In this document: positions 8,200 to 17,056 of the stretch, in pieces
How positions within the stretch are numbered: position 1 is the stretch's first letter
How the letters are laid out: the number at the start of each line of letters is the position of its first letter
Origin: Actinomadura flavalba DSM 45200
GTDB taxonomy: Bacteria; Actinomycetota; Actinomycetes; Streptosporangiales; Streptosporangiaceae
Direction of reading: 5' to 3'
Assembly (NCBI RefSeq): GCF_000374305.1
Contig: NZ_KB894096.1
Location: 186,001-250,000 of the forward strand
Length of the DNA: 64,000 nucleotides
Translations under genes and position numbers: made by a program
The notes under the pieces: model-generated
Seen by the model: only the letters and a program-made list of their open reading frames with translations
Databases searched by the model: none
What the model was told of the DNA's origin: nothing

Positions 8200-9144
8200 A
8201 TGCGCGCGATCACCATCAGCGGGTTCGGCGCCGAACCCGTCCTGACCGACCTGCCCGCACCCGAGCACGGCCCCCACCAGGTCCTGGTCCGGCTGCACGC
8301 CGCCGGATTCAACCCCTTCGACCTCAAGGTCGCCGACGGCGCCCTCAAGGACGCCGCCGACCACCACTTCCCCCTCGTCCTGGGCAGCGACGGCGCCGGC
8401 GTCGTCCAGGCCGTCGGGGACCAGGTCACCCGGTTCCGCCCCGGCGACCACGTCTACGGCCAGTTCCTCGACGTCACCCGCGGCATCGGCTCCTACGCCG
8501 AATACGCCGTCGCCGACGCCGAGGGCCCCATCGCGCCCATGCCCCACGGCATGATCTACGAGCAGGCCGCCGCCGTCCCCACCTCCGCCACCACCGCCGC
8601 CGGGCTCGTCGAGACCGCCCAGGTCGACGTCGGCCAGACCGTCCTGGTCATCGGCGCGACCGGCGGCGTCGGGCAGGCCGCCGTCCAGCTCTGCGCCGAC
8701 CGCGGCGCCCACGTCGTCGCCACCGCCGCCCCCGACTCGGCCGACCTGCTCACCGCGCTCGGCGCCGCCGAGACCGTCGACTACACCACCGGCACCGTCC
8801 CCGCCCAGATCGTCGCCGCCCACCCCGGCGGCGTGGACGTCATCATCGACCTGGTCACGCCCGCCGCCGGCATCGAGCCCTACGCCAACCTGCTGCGGCC
8901 CGGCGGCACCTACCTGTCCACCGTCTTCGCGCTCAACCCCGACGGGCTCGCCGCCCGGCAGGTCCACGGCGTCAACTACTCCAACCAGGCCACCTCCCGG
9001 CGGCTCGCCGACCTGGCCGACCTCATCGACGCCGGCCGCCTGAAGATCCGCATCGAGCACCAGGTGCCGCTGTCGGACGCGCCCGCCACCCTGGACGCCG
9101 CCCGCGACGGCGACGCGCGCGGCAAGACCGTCTTCCGCATCTGA
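8200..9144 (+). CDS. NADP-dependent quinone oxidoreductase-like MDR protein
   Basis: A 314-aa medium-chain dehydrogenase/reductase of the zinc-free quinone oxidoreductase group. The N-terminal GroES-like fold (about 1-115) carries AAGFNPFDLKVADG and LGSDGAGVVQAVG. The nucleotide-binding segment is LVIGATGGVGQAAVQL (about 147-162). No zinc-ligand cysteines are present. It likely reduces quinones or enones with NADPH in the cytoplasm; the substrate is unknown. The start ATG at 8200 has GAGGGAAAG upstream. The gene is 24 nt before the DUF5996 gene, so the two may be co-transcribed. Confidence 0.88.
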   Translation: MRAITISGFGAEPVLTDLPAPEHGPHQVLVRLHAAGFNPFDLKVADGALKDAADHHFPLVLGSDGAGVVQAVGDQVTRFRPGDHVYGQFLDVTRGIGSYAEYAVADAEGPIAPMPHGMIYEQAAAVPTSATTAAGLVETAQVDVGQTVLVIGATGGVGQAAVQLCADRGAHVVATAAPDSADLLTALGAAETVDYTTGTVPAQIVAAHPGGVDVIIDLVTPAAGIEPYANLLRPGGTYLSTVFALNPDGLAARQVHGVNYSNQATSRRLADLADLIDAGRLKIRIEHQVPLSDAPATLDAARDGDARGKTVFRI

Positions 9145-9168
9145 CCGCCACCCGAACCGGGGGACACC

Positions 9169-10200
9169 ATGACCCGCACCGCCCAGGACGACCCGCCGCG
9201 CACCGAACCGGGCACCGGCACCGCGCCGGTCGTCCCGCCCGGCGCCGAACTGGAACTGTTCCCCGCCATGCCCCTGGAGGACTGGCGCGCCACCAAGGAC
9301 ACCTTCCACCGCTTCGCCCAGATCGTCGGCAAGATCCGGCTCGCGTGCTCGGTACGCCGCAACCACTGGTGGAACGTCCCCTTCCACCTCACCGGACGCG
9401 GCCTCACCACCCGCCCCATGGGCGACCCCGCCGCGCAGTTCTGCGTCGACTTCGACCTGTGCTCCCACCAGGTGCGCGTCGACCGCATGGACGGCGCCCA
9501 GATCCAGATCCCGCTCATCGGCCAGTCCGTCGCCACCTTCCACGACGCCGTCTTCGCCGCCCTGGCCGACCTGGGCGTCCACCCCGACATCTGGGACGTC
9601 CCGTTCGACCTGGACGACGCCACCCCGTTCGCCGACGACACCCGCCACGCCGACTACGACCCCGCCCTCATCACCCGCTACTGGCGCATCCTGTCCCAGG
9701 TCGCCGCCGTCCTGGAACGGCACGCCGCCGACTTCTGCGGCAAGACCTCCCCCGTCCACCACTTCTGGCACACCTTCGACCTGGCCGTCACCCGCTTCAC
9801 CGGACGCCACGTCCCCGTCAGCGCCAACGCCGACCCCGTCACCCGCGAGGCCTACAGCCAGGAGGTCATCTCCGCCGGGTTCTGGTTCGGCGACGACGAA
9901 CGCCCCTGGCCCGCCTTCTACTCCTACACCGCGCCCGAACCCGCCGGGCTCGCCGACCAGCCCCTGTGGCCCGACTGGGCGCACTGGACCGAATCGGGCG
10001 GCGGCAGCCACCTGGCCGTCCTGAAGTACGACGACGCCCGCACCACCGACGACCCCGTCGGCACCGTCCTGCGCTTCCTGGACACCGCCTACACCGCCGG
10101 CGCCCACCTCACCCAAGGCGACACCGACGACCTCACCAGCCCCCACGGCGTCACCGACCCCTACGCCCACCCCACCCCCGAAACCACCGACACCCCCTGA
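9169..10200 (+). CDS. DUF5996 family protein
   Basis: A 343-aa soluble protein with the DUF5996 layout: LEDWRATKDTFHRFAQIVGKIR near the start, then RNHWWNVPFHLTGRGLTT, FCVDFDLCSHQVRV, and a late WPAFYSYTAPEP/LPLWPDW-type block. The family is common in actinomycetes and proteobacteria; its biochemical function is not established. The start ATG at 9169 follows CGGGGGACACC. It trails the oxidoreductase gene by 24 nt, suggesting an operon, and is followed by the 16-bp repeat array that separates it from a convergent gene. Confidence 0.82.
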   Translation: MTRTAQDDPPRTEPGTGTAPVVPPGAELELFPAMPLEDWRATKDTFHRFAQIVGKIRLACSVRRNHWWNVPFHLTGRGLTTRPMGDPAAQFCVDFDLCSHQVRVDRMDGAQIQIPLIGQSVATFHDAVFAALADLGVHPDIWDVPFDLDDATPFADDTRHADYDPALITRYWRILSQVAAVLERHAADFCGKTSPVHHFWHTFDLAVTRFTGRHVPVSANADPVTREAYSQEVISAGFWFGDDERPWPAFYSYTAPEPAGLADQPLWPDWAHWTESGGGSHLAVLKYDDARTTDDPVGTVLRFLDTAYTAGAHLTQGDTDDLTSPHGVTDPYAHPTPETTDTP

Positions 10201-10275
10201 CCATCCCGAGAACGACCCAGCGCAGCCCGGCCTAAAACCGGCACCGACCATCCCGGCAACGACGCCAGCCCCACA

Positions 10276-10839
10276 CCGACCCGACGCGCCACCGACCCAA
10301 CACGCCACCGACCCGACGCCGGGCCGACCCAGCCCCGCACCGACCGGGCGCGCCACCGACACGGCGCCGATCCGACGCGCCACCGGTCCGACACGGCGCC
10401 GGTCCGACGCCCGGGCCGACCACGCCCCGCGCCGACTGGACACGCCACCGCCCGGTGCCGATCCGACGCGCCGCCGACCAGCCCCGCGCCATCCGGGGCG
10501 GGGCCGATTCAGCCCCGCCCCGATCCAGCCCCGCCCCGATCCAGCCCCGCGCCGATTCAACGCGCCGCCTATCCGACGCGGCACCGACCCTGCCCCGTGC
10601 CGATCCGACGCGGCACCGATTCAACGCGGCACCGATCCGGTGCGGCGCCGACCCAGCCCGGCGCCGACTCGACGCGTCGCCGATTCGGTGCGGGCCTGAT
10701 CCGGTGCGGCACCGATTCGGTGCGGGGCAGATTCGACGCCGCGCCGACCCCGCCCCGCGTCGAGTCGGACCGGCGTCGATCCAGCCCGGCGTCGATCCAG
10801 CCCGGCGTCGGGTCGGACCGGCGTTGGGTCGGTGTGGTG
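10276..10839. repeat. degenerate 16-bp tandem repeat array (~35 units) filling a convergent gap
   Basis: The gap 10201-10843 is almost entirely a tandem array of a 16-bp unit, consensus CCGATCCGACGCGGCR with variants such as CCGATCCAGCCCCGCC. From 10508 to 10839 the phase is kept at exactly 16 bp for about 20 successive units; upstream of that a few units are 10, 11, 15 or 17 bp. Because 16 is not a multiple of three the array is not protein-coding, although frames stay open by composition. It lies between the 3' ends of two convergent genes. Confidence 0.9.
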
Positions 10840-10843
10840 CGGG

Positions 10844-13756
10844 TCAGCCCGCCAGTTCCTGGGCCACGCCCTCGAAGTCCTCTGCCGTCAACGTCAGTTC
10901 CAGCGCGTCGCCCAGGGCGTGGGTCTCCTCGGCGCGGCCCAGCCGCCGCGTCGCCGCCCGGTCCAGATACGACTCCACCAGGCGCGCGCCGGTCAGACGG
11001 CCCCGCCCGCGCAGCGACGGCAGGTCGCCGCGCGCCGCCTCCCACGCGTCGGGCGCCAGCCGCAGCCGCCGCTCGTCGGCCAGCAGCCCCAGCAGCGCCT
11101 CGCGGACCTCGGCCGCGCCGGTGTCGGGCAGCCGCACCGCGCGCAGATCCGTCAGCAGCTCGGGCGCCGCCGCCGACAGCTCGCCCACCCGCTCGGGCGC
11201 GCACGTCGCCAGCAGCGCCGTGTCGCTCACCCCCTCCAGCCGCGCCCGGTACAGCGCCGAAGCGAACGCGCGGCCCTGCGCGTCGTCCAGGATCAGCTCG
11301 TCCAGGCCGTCCAGCAGCAGCGCGTGCCCCGCATGCTCGTCCAGCGCCGCGCCCAGCCGCTCGGCGCCGCCCGCCCGCAGATCCTCGGCGTGCACGGTGC
11401 GGACCTCGCCCGACGACACCTCCACCTCCGCCAGGGCCCGCGCCACCATCCGCGCCAGCCGCCGCTGCCCGCTGGAACGCTCCCCGATCAGCAGCAGAGC
11501 CGGCACCGACGCGCTCGACACCTCCTGCCCGCGCAGCCGCGCCGCCCACTTGCCGCGCCGCCGCGCCTCGGTCACCACCCGCTCGATGTCGTCGGCGCCG
11601 CACAGGAACCGGACCCCGTACAACTCCACCACCCGCGGCCCCGCCGGGTGCTCGGCCGCCGGGACCACCGGCGGCGGCGTCTCGGGCACCGGCACCGGCG
11701 GCGGCGGAAGATCGGGCGGCGACGCCGGATGCCGCGCACGCCCCGGATCGTCGAACTGCGTCGCGAACGCCCCCGAATCCACCTGCGTGCCCGCCGCTCC
11801 CGGCGGGGCGGCGGCACCGGACTCGGGCCACACCGGCGCCGTCGGCCCGGCGGGCGCCGCACCCGGCGGCGGACCCGGCGGGGGGACGGGCGGCGGGCCG
11901 GGTGGCTGCCCGGCGGCGTGCGGCAGCGGCAACGGCTGCGGCGCCGCGTCCCGCACCGCGCCCGCGCCCGACGGCCCGTCGTGCGGCCACCCAGCGTGCG
12001 GCCGCCCGTAACCGGGCTCGCGCGCCGACTCGTGCTGGGGCTCGTGCGACGGCCCATGCAGCGACCCGTGCCCGGGCCCGTGCGAGGACTCGTGCGAGGG
12101 CCCGTGCTCGGGCTCGTGCGAGGGGCCGTGCATGGACCGCCCCGGCTCGTGCGACGACCCGTACCCGGGCTCGTGCGGCGGGTGCTGGGCGTCGTGCTGG
12201 GGCGGGCGCGGCGGCGCCGACGGCGCCACCGCCGGGGGCGGCTCGGGCGCCCCGGTGTCCTCGGGGCCCGGCACCGGCGCCACCGGGGCGTCGGCGGGCG
12301 GCCCCTCCGGACGCGCCGCCGCCAGATGCGCCCGCGCCGCCGAGATGATGTCCCACGCCGACAGCTCGTCGGTCGACGGCGGGCTGTACAGGGCCGGGCT
12401 GGTCAGCTCCGCCGCGACCGCCTGCGGCACCGTGAACCCCGTCGCCGGGGGCGGCACCTGCGCCAGGCGGCACCACGTCAGCCCCAGCCCGTAGGTCGTG
12501 GCCAGCAGCGACGCCAGCACGTCGGCGTCCTGGGTGCGCAGCGCCGCGGGCAGCCGCCCGTCGCGCGGCCACAGCACCCGCAGCGGATGCGCCGGATCGG
12601 CCAGGACCGCCTGCACCGTGCGGGCACTGTCGGTGTCTAGCCACCGCTGCAACGCCGGAAGCGCCCCCGGCGCCGCCGCCAGATCGGCCGCCAGCACCGC
12701 CAGGCCCGCGTGCCGCACCCGGTCCTGGCCGCGCGCGAACGGGCCCGCCGGGGCCGCGCCGCCCGCCGCGCCCAGCTCGGCGACGATCTCCTGGAGGTCG
12801 TACAGGGCCAGCCGCAGGAACTCGCCCGGCGCGGTGTCGCGCATCATCGGCGTGGCGAACTCCGGCGGGCACCGGCGCCGCCACTCCTGCACGATCGCCG
12901 CCGGGCCGTACCGCGCCATCGCCAGGTCCTGCTGGACGTAGCGCAGCGACGCGCCCGTCACCGCCGCCAGCGCGTCGGCGCCCGGACGGAACCGCGCGTC
13001 GCCCTGCAACCCCGTCGCGACCTCGTACATGACGCGGGCGATGTGGGCGGCGCCGCCGCCGTCACCGGCGCCCAGCCGGTGCGCGTAGTACCCCGCCAGC
13101 GTCGAGAAGTCCGGCGGCATCATCCAGTGCAGCCGCTCGGCGGGCGTCGTCAGGTAGTAGGTGAACGACTCGATGAGCGGATGCTCGGTCAGCGCCACCG
13201 GCGCGCCCGCGCACCACAGCAGCGCCCCCCACGCCGCCGCGACCGTCGACGGCGTCCCCGGCTGGAACATCGGGTCGCGCTGCGCGAACTGCGCCGGGTT
13301 CACCGCCAGCGCCGTCGTCAGCGCCTGCGAGATCCGCGCGACGACGCCGGTGTCGGGCAACGCGCCCAGGAACCCGTGCGGGTTGACGCGCCCCGCCGAC
13401 AGGTCCGGGCCGGTCGGGAAGAGCTGCGGCGGGATCGGCGGGGTGCCCGCGCCCTGCGGCGCCGGGACGGCCGCGGCGCGGTCGGCGGGCTGCGACGGCG
13501 GCGGGCACGGCTGCCACGAGCCGTCCAGGCCGCACCGGTACCAGCGGCCCCACGCCCCGTACAGCCACCACTCGCCCGCGCCCCACAGCATCCGCGCCGC
13601 GATCTGCTCGGCCCGCTGCGGCGGCGTCGCCGACGCCCACCAAGGGGCCGCGACCAGCTCCCGGACGTTGCCCTCGACCGCCGTGAAGAGGTCGGTGGAC
13701 GGTCCGCCTGCGCCTGTTCCGGTTCCCCCGGTCCCCTGCCCGCTCACCCCGCGCAT
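10844..13756 (-). CDS. large AAA-like protein with degenerate P-loop and His/Pro repeats
   Basis: A 970-aa protein I cannot name. The N-terminal part (about 20-60) holds a tryptophan-rich WGAGEWWLYGAWGRWYRC motif before a proline linker. Residues ~100-460 are a helical, Ala-rich domain without known motifs. Residues ~500-690 are disordered, with repeated SHEP, HGPSHEP and GYG words, then polyproline. The C-terminal ~230 residues resemble an AAA+ domain: the P-loop position reads GERSSGQRR (758-766), lacking the GK[ST] lysine, while Walker B is intact (LLLDGLDEL, about 812-820). CbbX/EccA-like ATPases have a similar end domain. It probably cannot bind ATP normally. The start ATG at 13756 has no clear ribosome site; GTG 13747 is an alternative. 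Confidence 0.75.
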   Translation of the reverse strand: MRGVSGQGTGGTGTGAGGPSTDLFTAVEGNVRELVAAPWWASATPPQRAEQIAARMLWGAGEWWLYGAWGRWYRCGLDGSWQPCPPPSQPADRAAAVPAPQGAGTPPIPPQLFPTGPDLSAGRVNPHGFLGALPDTGVVARISQALTTALAVNPAQFAQRDPMFQPGTPSTVAAAWGALLWCAGAPVALTEHPLIESFTYYLTTPAERLHWMMPPDFSTLAGYYAHRLGAGDGGGAAHIARVMYEVATGLQGDARFRPGADALAAVTGASLRYVQQDLAMARYGPAAIVQEWRRRCPPEFATPMMRDTAPGEFLRLALYDLQEIVAELGAAGGAAPAGPFARGQDRVRHAGLAVLAADLAAAPGALPALQRWLDTDSARTVQAVLADPAHPLRVLWPRDGRLPAALRTQDADVLASLLATTYGLGLTWCRLAQVPPPATGFTVPQAVAAELTSPALYSPPSTDELSAWDIISAARAHLAAARPEGPPADAPVAPVPGPEDTGAPEPPPAVAPSAPPRPPQHDAQHPPHEPGYGSSHEPGRSMHGPSHEPEHGPSHESSHGPGHGSLHGPSHEPQHESAREPGYGRPHAGWPHDGPSGAGAVRDAAPQPLPLPHAAGQPPGPPPVPPPGPPPGAAPAGPTAPVWPESGAAAPPGAAGTQVDSGAFATQFDDPGRARHPASPPDLPPPPVPVPETPPPVVPAAEHPAGPRVVELYGVRFLCGADDIERVVTEARRRGKWAARLRGQEVSSASVPALLLIGERSSGQRRLARMVARALAEVEVSSGEVRTVHAEDLRAGGAERLGAALDEHAGHALLLDGLDELILDDAQGRAFASALYRARLEGVSDTALLATCAPERVGELSAAAPELLTDLRAVRLPDTGAAEVREALLGLLADERRLRLAPDAWEAARGDLPSLRGRGRLTGARLVESYLDRAATRRLGRAEETHALGDALELTLTAEDFEGVAQELAG

Positions 13757-13876
13757 AGTAGTGGGCCGCGCCCCGGCCGGCCGCATTCCCGGCATCTCCC
13801 CGTCGCGGATGTAAGGACCCTTGTGCCAGGATGCTGCTGGCTTCCGGGCGCCGCCCGGACGGAGGGGGAGGCGCCC

Positions 13877-14842
13877 GTGGACGGCACCGCGCGGCTGCGC
13901 GCGCACGGTCTGGCGTTCATGCTGCTGTCCTCGGTGTGCTTCGGCGCCTCGGGGCCGTTCGGCAAGGCCCTCATCGAGGCCGGGCTCACCTCCTGGCAGG
14001 CCGTCTGGCTGCGCATCGCCGGGGCGGCCCTGGTCCTGCTGCCGGTCGCGCTGCTCGCCCGGGGCCGCGCCGGGCTGCGCAGTGCCCGCGCGCACGCCCC
14101 CCAGCTCGTCGCCTACGGCTTCACCGCCGTCGCCGGAGCCCAGGCCCTGTACTTCCTGGCCGCGTCCCGGCTGCCCGTCGGCATCGCGATCCTGCTGGAG
14201 TTCACCGGGCCCCTGCTCGTCCTGGTCTGGACGCGCGTCGTGCGGCGCGCCGCCGTGCCCCGCTCGGCCGTCGCCGGGGTCGCCGTCGCCCTGATCGGCC
14301 TCGCCCTGGTCGTGCGGGTCTGGACCGGACTGGACCTGGACGCGCTCGGCCTGGCCGCCGGCATCGGCTCGGCCGCCTGCGCCGCCGGATACTTCCTCCT
14401 CCTGGACCACCTCGGCTCGGCCGTCGACCCCCTCGTCACCACCGCCGCCGGGACCTGCGTCGCCGCCGTCGCCCTCGCCGTCCCCGCGACGCCCTGGTCG
14501 CTGCCGTGGGACGTCCTGCCCGGCCGCGTCGACTTCGCCGGCACCACCGCGCCCGGCTGGCTGCTCGTCGCCGTCATCGTGCTCGTCTCCACCGTCGTCG
14601 CCTACCTGGCCGGCGCCGCGGGCGTCCGCCGCCTGTCGGCGCCCATCGCCGGAGCCGTCGCCTACACCGAGACCGTCGCCGCCACCCTCATCGCCTGGGC
14701 CGTCCTCGGCGAGACCCTCACCCCCGTGCAGATCGCCGGCGGCCTCACCGTCCTGACCGGCGCCTACCTCGCCCAGCGCGCCGTCACCCCCGGCACCGCC
14801 CCCGCCGCCCAGCCCACCACGCCGCCCGTCCACACCGGCTGA
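13877..14842 (+). CDS. EamA (DMT superfamily) transporter
   Basis: A 321-aa inner-membrane protein with ten hydrophobic helices arranged as two EamA repeats (about 10-140 and 155-300), typical of metabolite exporters such as RhtA/YdcZ relatives. Diagnostic words are SSVCFGASGPFGKALIEAG in helix 1, SRLPVGIAILLEFTGPLLV in the first repeat and PIAGAVAYTETVAATLIAW in the second. It probably exports amino acids or another small metabolite. The GTG at 13877 sits behind GGAGGGGGAGG. It diverges from the AAA-like gene and is followed after 48 nt by an unrecognised gene. Confidence 0.88.
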   Translation: MDGTARLRAHGLAFMLLSSVCFGASGPFGKALIEAGLTSWQAVWLRIAGAALVLLPVALLARGRAGLRSARAHAPQLVAYGFTAVAGAQALYFLAASRLPVGIAILLEFTGPLLVLVWTRVVRRAAVPRSAVAGVAVALIGLALVVRVWTGLDLDALGLAAGIGSAACAAGYFLLLDHLGSAVDPLVTTAAGTCVAAVALAVPATPWSLPWDVLPGRVDFAGTTAPGWLLVAVIVLVSTVVAYLAGAAGVRRLSAPIAGAVAYTETVAATLIAWAVLGETLTPVQIAGGLTVLTGAYLAQRAVTPGTAPAAQPTTPPVHTG

Positions 14843-14890
14843 CCGCCCGGCGCCCCGCACTGCCTAAACTCCATGACTGCGGAGGCACTC

Positions 14891-15661
14891 ATGGACACCC
14901 TCACCGGTCACCCCATCGACATCCCGGCGCTGCTGGCCCATCTGCGCGACCACGACCGCCCGCTCACCCTGCCGCGCGGCGGCACCCTGTGCTGGGACGA
15001 CGCCGAACTGCACCACACCGCGCACGCCTCCGCCCCGCGCCTGTACCCGCTGCTGCCGCTGGTGCCCGGCCTGGCCGCCTGGCAGCGCGCCCGCGTGCTG
15101 CTCGGCGTCCTGGCCGCCTCCCAGGCCGGGCTGCCCGACGCCGACCGCGCCGACCTGGCCCGCCTCACCGCCGTCCTCACCCGCGCGCTGCCGCCCGGCC
15201 ACGTCGTCACCGCCCTGCTCGCCCTGCGGCGGCTGCGCGCCAACCACAAGCACACCACCCGCGCCATCCTGCGGTTCGTCCTGGAACACCCGCACGCCGA
15301 CGCCCTCATCGCCGCCCGCCGCGCCGCCCTCACCGACTGCTTCGAACACGCCCTGGGCGCCGCCACCGCGCGCGGCTGCGCCCGCCGCGCCGCCGCCGGC
15401 GACACCGGCTCGGACTACCTGCGCCGCCGCCTGCTGCGCTTCCTCACCGACCCCGCCACCGCCCTGCCCCGCGTCACCGCCCTGTACGGGCCCCCGCCCG
15501 GCCCCGGCGCCGTCCCCGCCGACCCGCCCGCGCCCGGCACCCTGGACGCCCGCGACGACCGGCTCGCCGCCCTCCTGCACGCCCCCGCCCCCGACGCCGC
15601 CGAACGGCTCCGCCGCGCCCTGCGCGCCCGCCTGGACGACCTGCACCCCCACAACCCCTAG
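14891..15661 (+). CDS. hypothetical protein, helical, no recognised family
   Basis: A 256-aa soluble protein with no motif I recognise. It is rich in Ala, Leu, Arg and His, predicted mostly helical, with a hydrophilic C-terminal third containing a Pro-rich linker (about 198-218). A block LLALRRLRANHKHTTRAILRF and a cluster of Arg/Cys near 160-175 stand out. I placed the start at ATG 14891 because GGAGG is 5 nt upstream; an in-frame ATG at 14873 exists but lacks a ribosome site. Codon use matches its neighbours. It lies between EamA and AI-2E transporter genes on the same strand and may be co-transcribed with them. Confidence 0.75.
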   Translation: MDTLTGHPIDIPALLAHLRDHDRPLTLPRGGTLCWDDAELHHTAHASAPRLYPLLPLVPGLAAWQRARVLLGVLAASQAGLPDADRADLARLTAVLTRALPPGHVVTALLALRRLRANHKHTTRAILRFVLEHPHADALIAARRAALTDCFEHALGAATARGCARRAAAGDTGSDYLRRRLLRFLTDPATALPRVTALYGPPPGPGAVPADPPAPGTLDARDDRLAALLHAPAPDAAERLRRALRARLDDLHPHNP

Positions 15662-15736
15662 AAACCCCGGCAAAGAAACCCCGCCCGCCCGGGCGCCCCG
15701 CCCCCGTCCCGGCGGCCGGGCGCCTACCGTCCGACC

Positions 15737-17056
15737 ATGCCCGAACCCGACCCCGCCGACTCCCCGGACCAGACGCCGGACGAGAACCCGGGCAGCACGC
15801 CGGAGAACGCCGCGAGCAGAACGCCGGACGACGCACCGGACGACGCGGCGGGCAAGCCTCGGGACAAGGCGGGGGACAAGGCGGGGGAGGCGCGGCGGCC
15901 CGGGACCGTCAGCACGCACACGCCCGAGGTCGCCGCGCAGCAGGCGCGCGCCGCCGCCGATCCGCGCCGCATGCCGCCCTGGCTGCCGCGCGCGTTCGTC
16001 CTGGCCGGGACGACCGTCCTCGCGTTCATCGCCGGGCTGTGGCTGCTCGGACGGCTGCGCGACCTGCTGCTGTTGCTGCTCACCTCGCTGTTCCTGGCGT
16101 TCGCCATCGAACCGGCCGTCAACTGGCTGGCCGGGCACGGCTGGCGGCGCGGCCCCGCCACCGGCCTCATGTTCCTGCTCCTGGCCGCCGTCGCCGCCCT
16201 GTTCGGCGGCGTCCTGGGCTCCCTGCTCATCGCCCAGACCACCCACCTCATCAACGCCGTCCCCGGCTACGCCGACCAGGTCGTCGGCTGGATCAACGAC
16301 GCCTTCGGCACCGACCTGTCACCCGGCACCCTCCTGCAACGACTGCCGTCGATCACCGAGGAACTGTCCCGGCACGTGTCCGACCTGGCCGGGAACGTGT
16401 GGGGGATCGGCGCCACCGCCGCCGGCGTCCTGGTCAAGGGCCTCGGCATGCTGCTGTTCACCTTCTACCTGTCGGCGCAGGGCCCCCAGTTCCGCCGCAC
16501 CGTCTGCTCGGTGCTGCCCCCGCACCGCCAGCGGCAGGTGCTGCGCGCCTGGGAGATCGCCGTCACCAAGACCGGCGGCTACATCTACTCCCGCGCGCTG
16601 CTGGCCGCGTGCTCGGCCGTCGCGCACTACATCGCGCTGTCGCTGCTGGACGTCCCCTACGGACTCACCCTCGCGCTGTGGGTCGGCGTGGTGTCCCAGT
16701 TCATCCCCACCGTCGGCACCTACCTGGCCGGGGCGCTGCCCGTCGTCGTCGCGCTCGCCCAGAGCCCCGCCACCGCGCTGTGGGTGCTGCTGTTCATCGT
16801 CGCCTACCAGCAGTTCGAGAACTACGTCCTGCAACCCCGCATCACCGCCCGCACCCTGGACATGCACCCCGCCGTCGCGTTCGGGCTCGTCCTGGCCGGC
16901 GCCGCCGTCATCGGCCCCGTCGGAGCGCTGCTCGCCCTGCCCGCCGGGGCCAGCATCCAGGCGTTCTTCTCCGCCTACATCCGCCGCTACACCGTCGAGG
17001 ACCACCCCCTCACCACCGTCCCCGCCCGCCCCGAACGCCGCCGCAGACGCCGCTGA
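15737..17056 (+). CDS. AI-2E family transporter (PerM/YdiK-like)
   Basis: A 439-aa membrane protein of the AI-2E family, now linked mainly to sodium/proton antiport or small-molecule export. Residues 1-75 are an acidic, Asp/Pro-rich disordered tail. About eight helices follow, with the family blocks FLAFAIEPAVNWLAGHGW, YVLQPRITARTLDMHPAV and VGVVSQFIPTVGTYLAGALP. The C-terminus is strongly basic (RPERRRRRR). Its TGA stop (17054-17056) directly abuts the stop of the convergent HAD gene, together forming TGATCA. Confidence 0.88.
   Translation: MPEPDPADSPDQTPDENPGSTPENAASRTPDDAPDDAAGKPRDKAGDKAGEARRPGTVSTHTPEVAAQQARAAADPRRMPPWLPRAFVLAGTTVLAFIAGLWLLGRLRDLLLLLLTSLFLAFAIEPAVNWLAGHGWRRGPATGLMFLLLAAVAALFGGVLGSLLIAQTTHLINAVPGYADQVVGWINDAFGTDLSPGTLLQRLPSITEELSRHVSDLAGNVWGIGATAAGVLVKGLGMLLFTFYLSAQGPQFRRTVCSVLPPHRQRQVLRAWEIAVTKTGGYIYSRALLAACSAVAHYIALSLLDVPYGLTLALWVGVVSQFIPTVGTYLAGALPVVVALAQSPATALWVLLFIVAYQQFENYVLQPRITARTLDMHPAVAFGLVLAGAAVIGPVGALLALPAGASIQAFFSAYIRRYTVEDHPLTTVPARPERRRRRR

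Noticed and set aside
5028..10584. Two huge minus-strand open frames (over 800 codons) opposite the MFS, oxidoreductase and DUF5996 genes
   Set aside because: Composition is Gly/Ala/Val/Asp typical of reverse-complement coding; no ribosome site and no domain, while the plus-strand genes are well supported.
10276..10839. CRISPR array
   Set aside because: Units are contiguous 16-mers with no unique spacers, and there are no cas genes.
10455..12640. Plus-strand Arg/Pro-rich frames across the 16-bp array into the AAA-like gene
   Set aside because: The array period is not a multiple of three, and beyond it the frame is antisense to a coherent protein.
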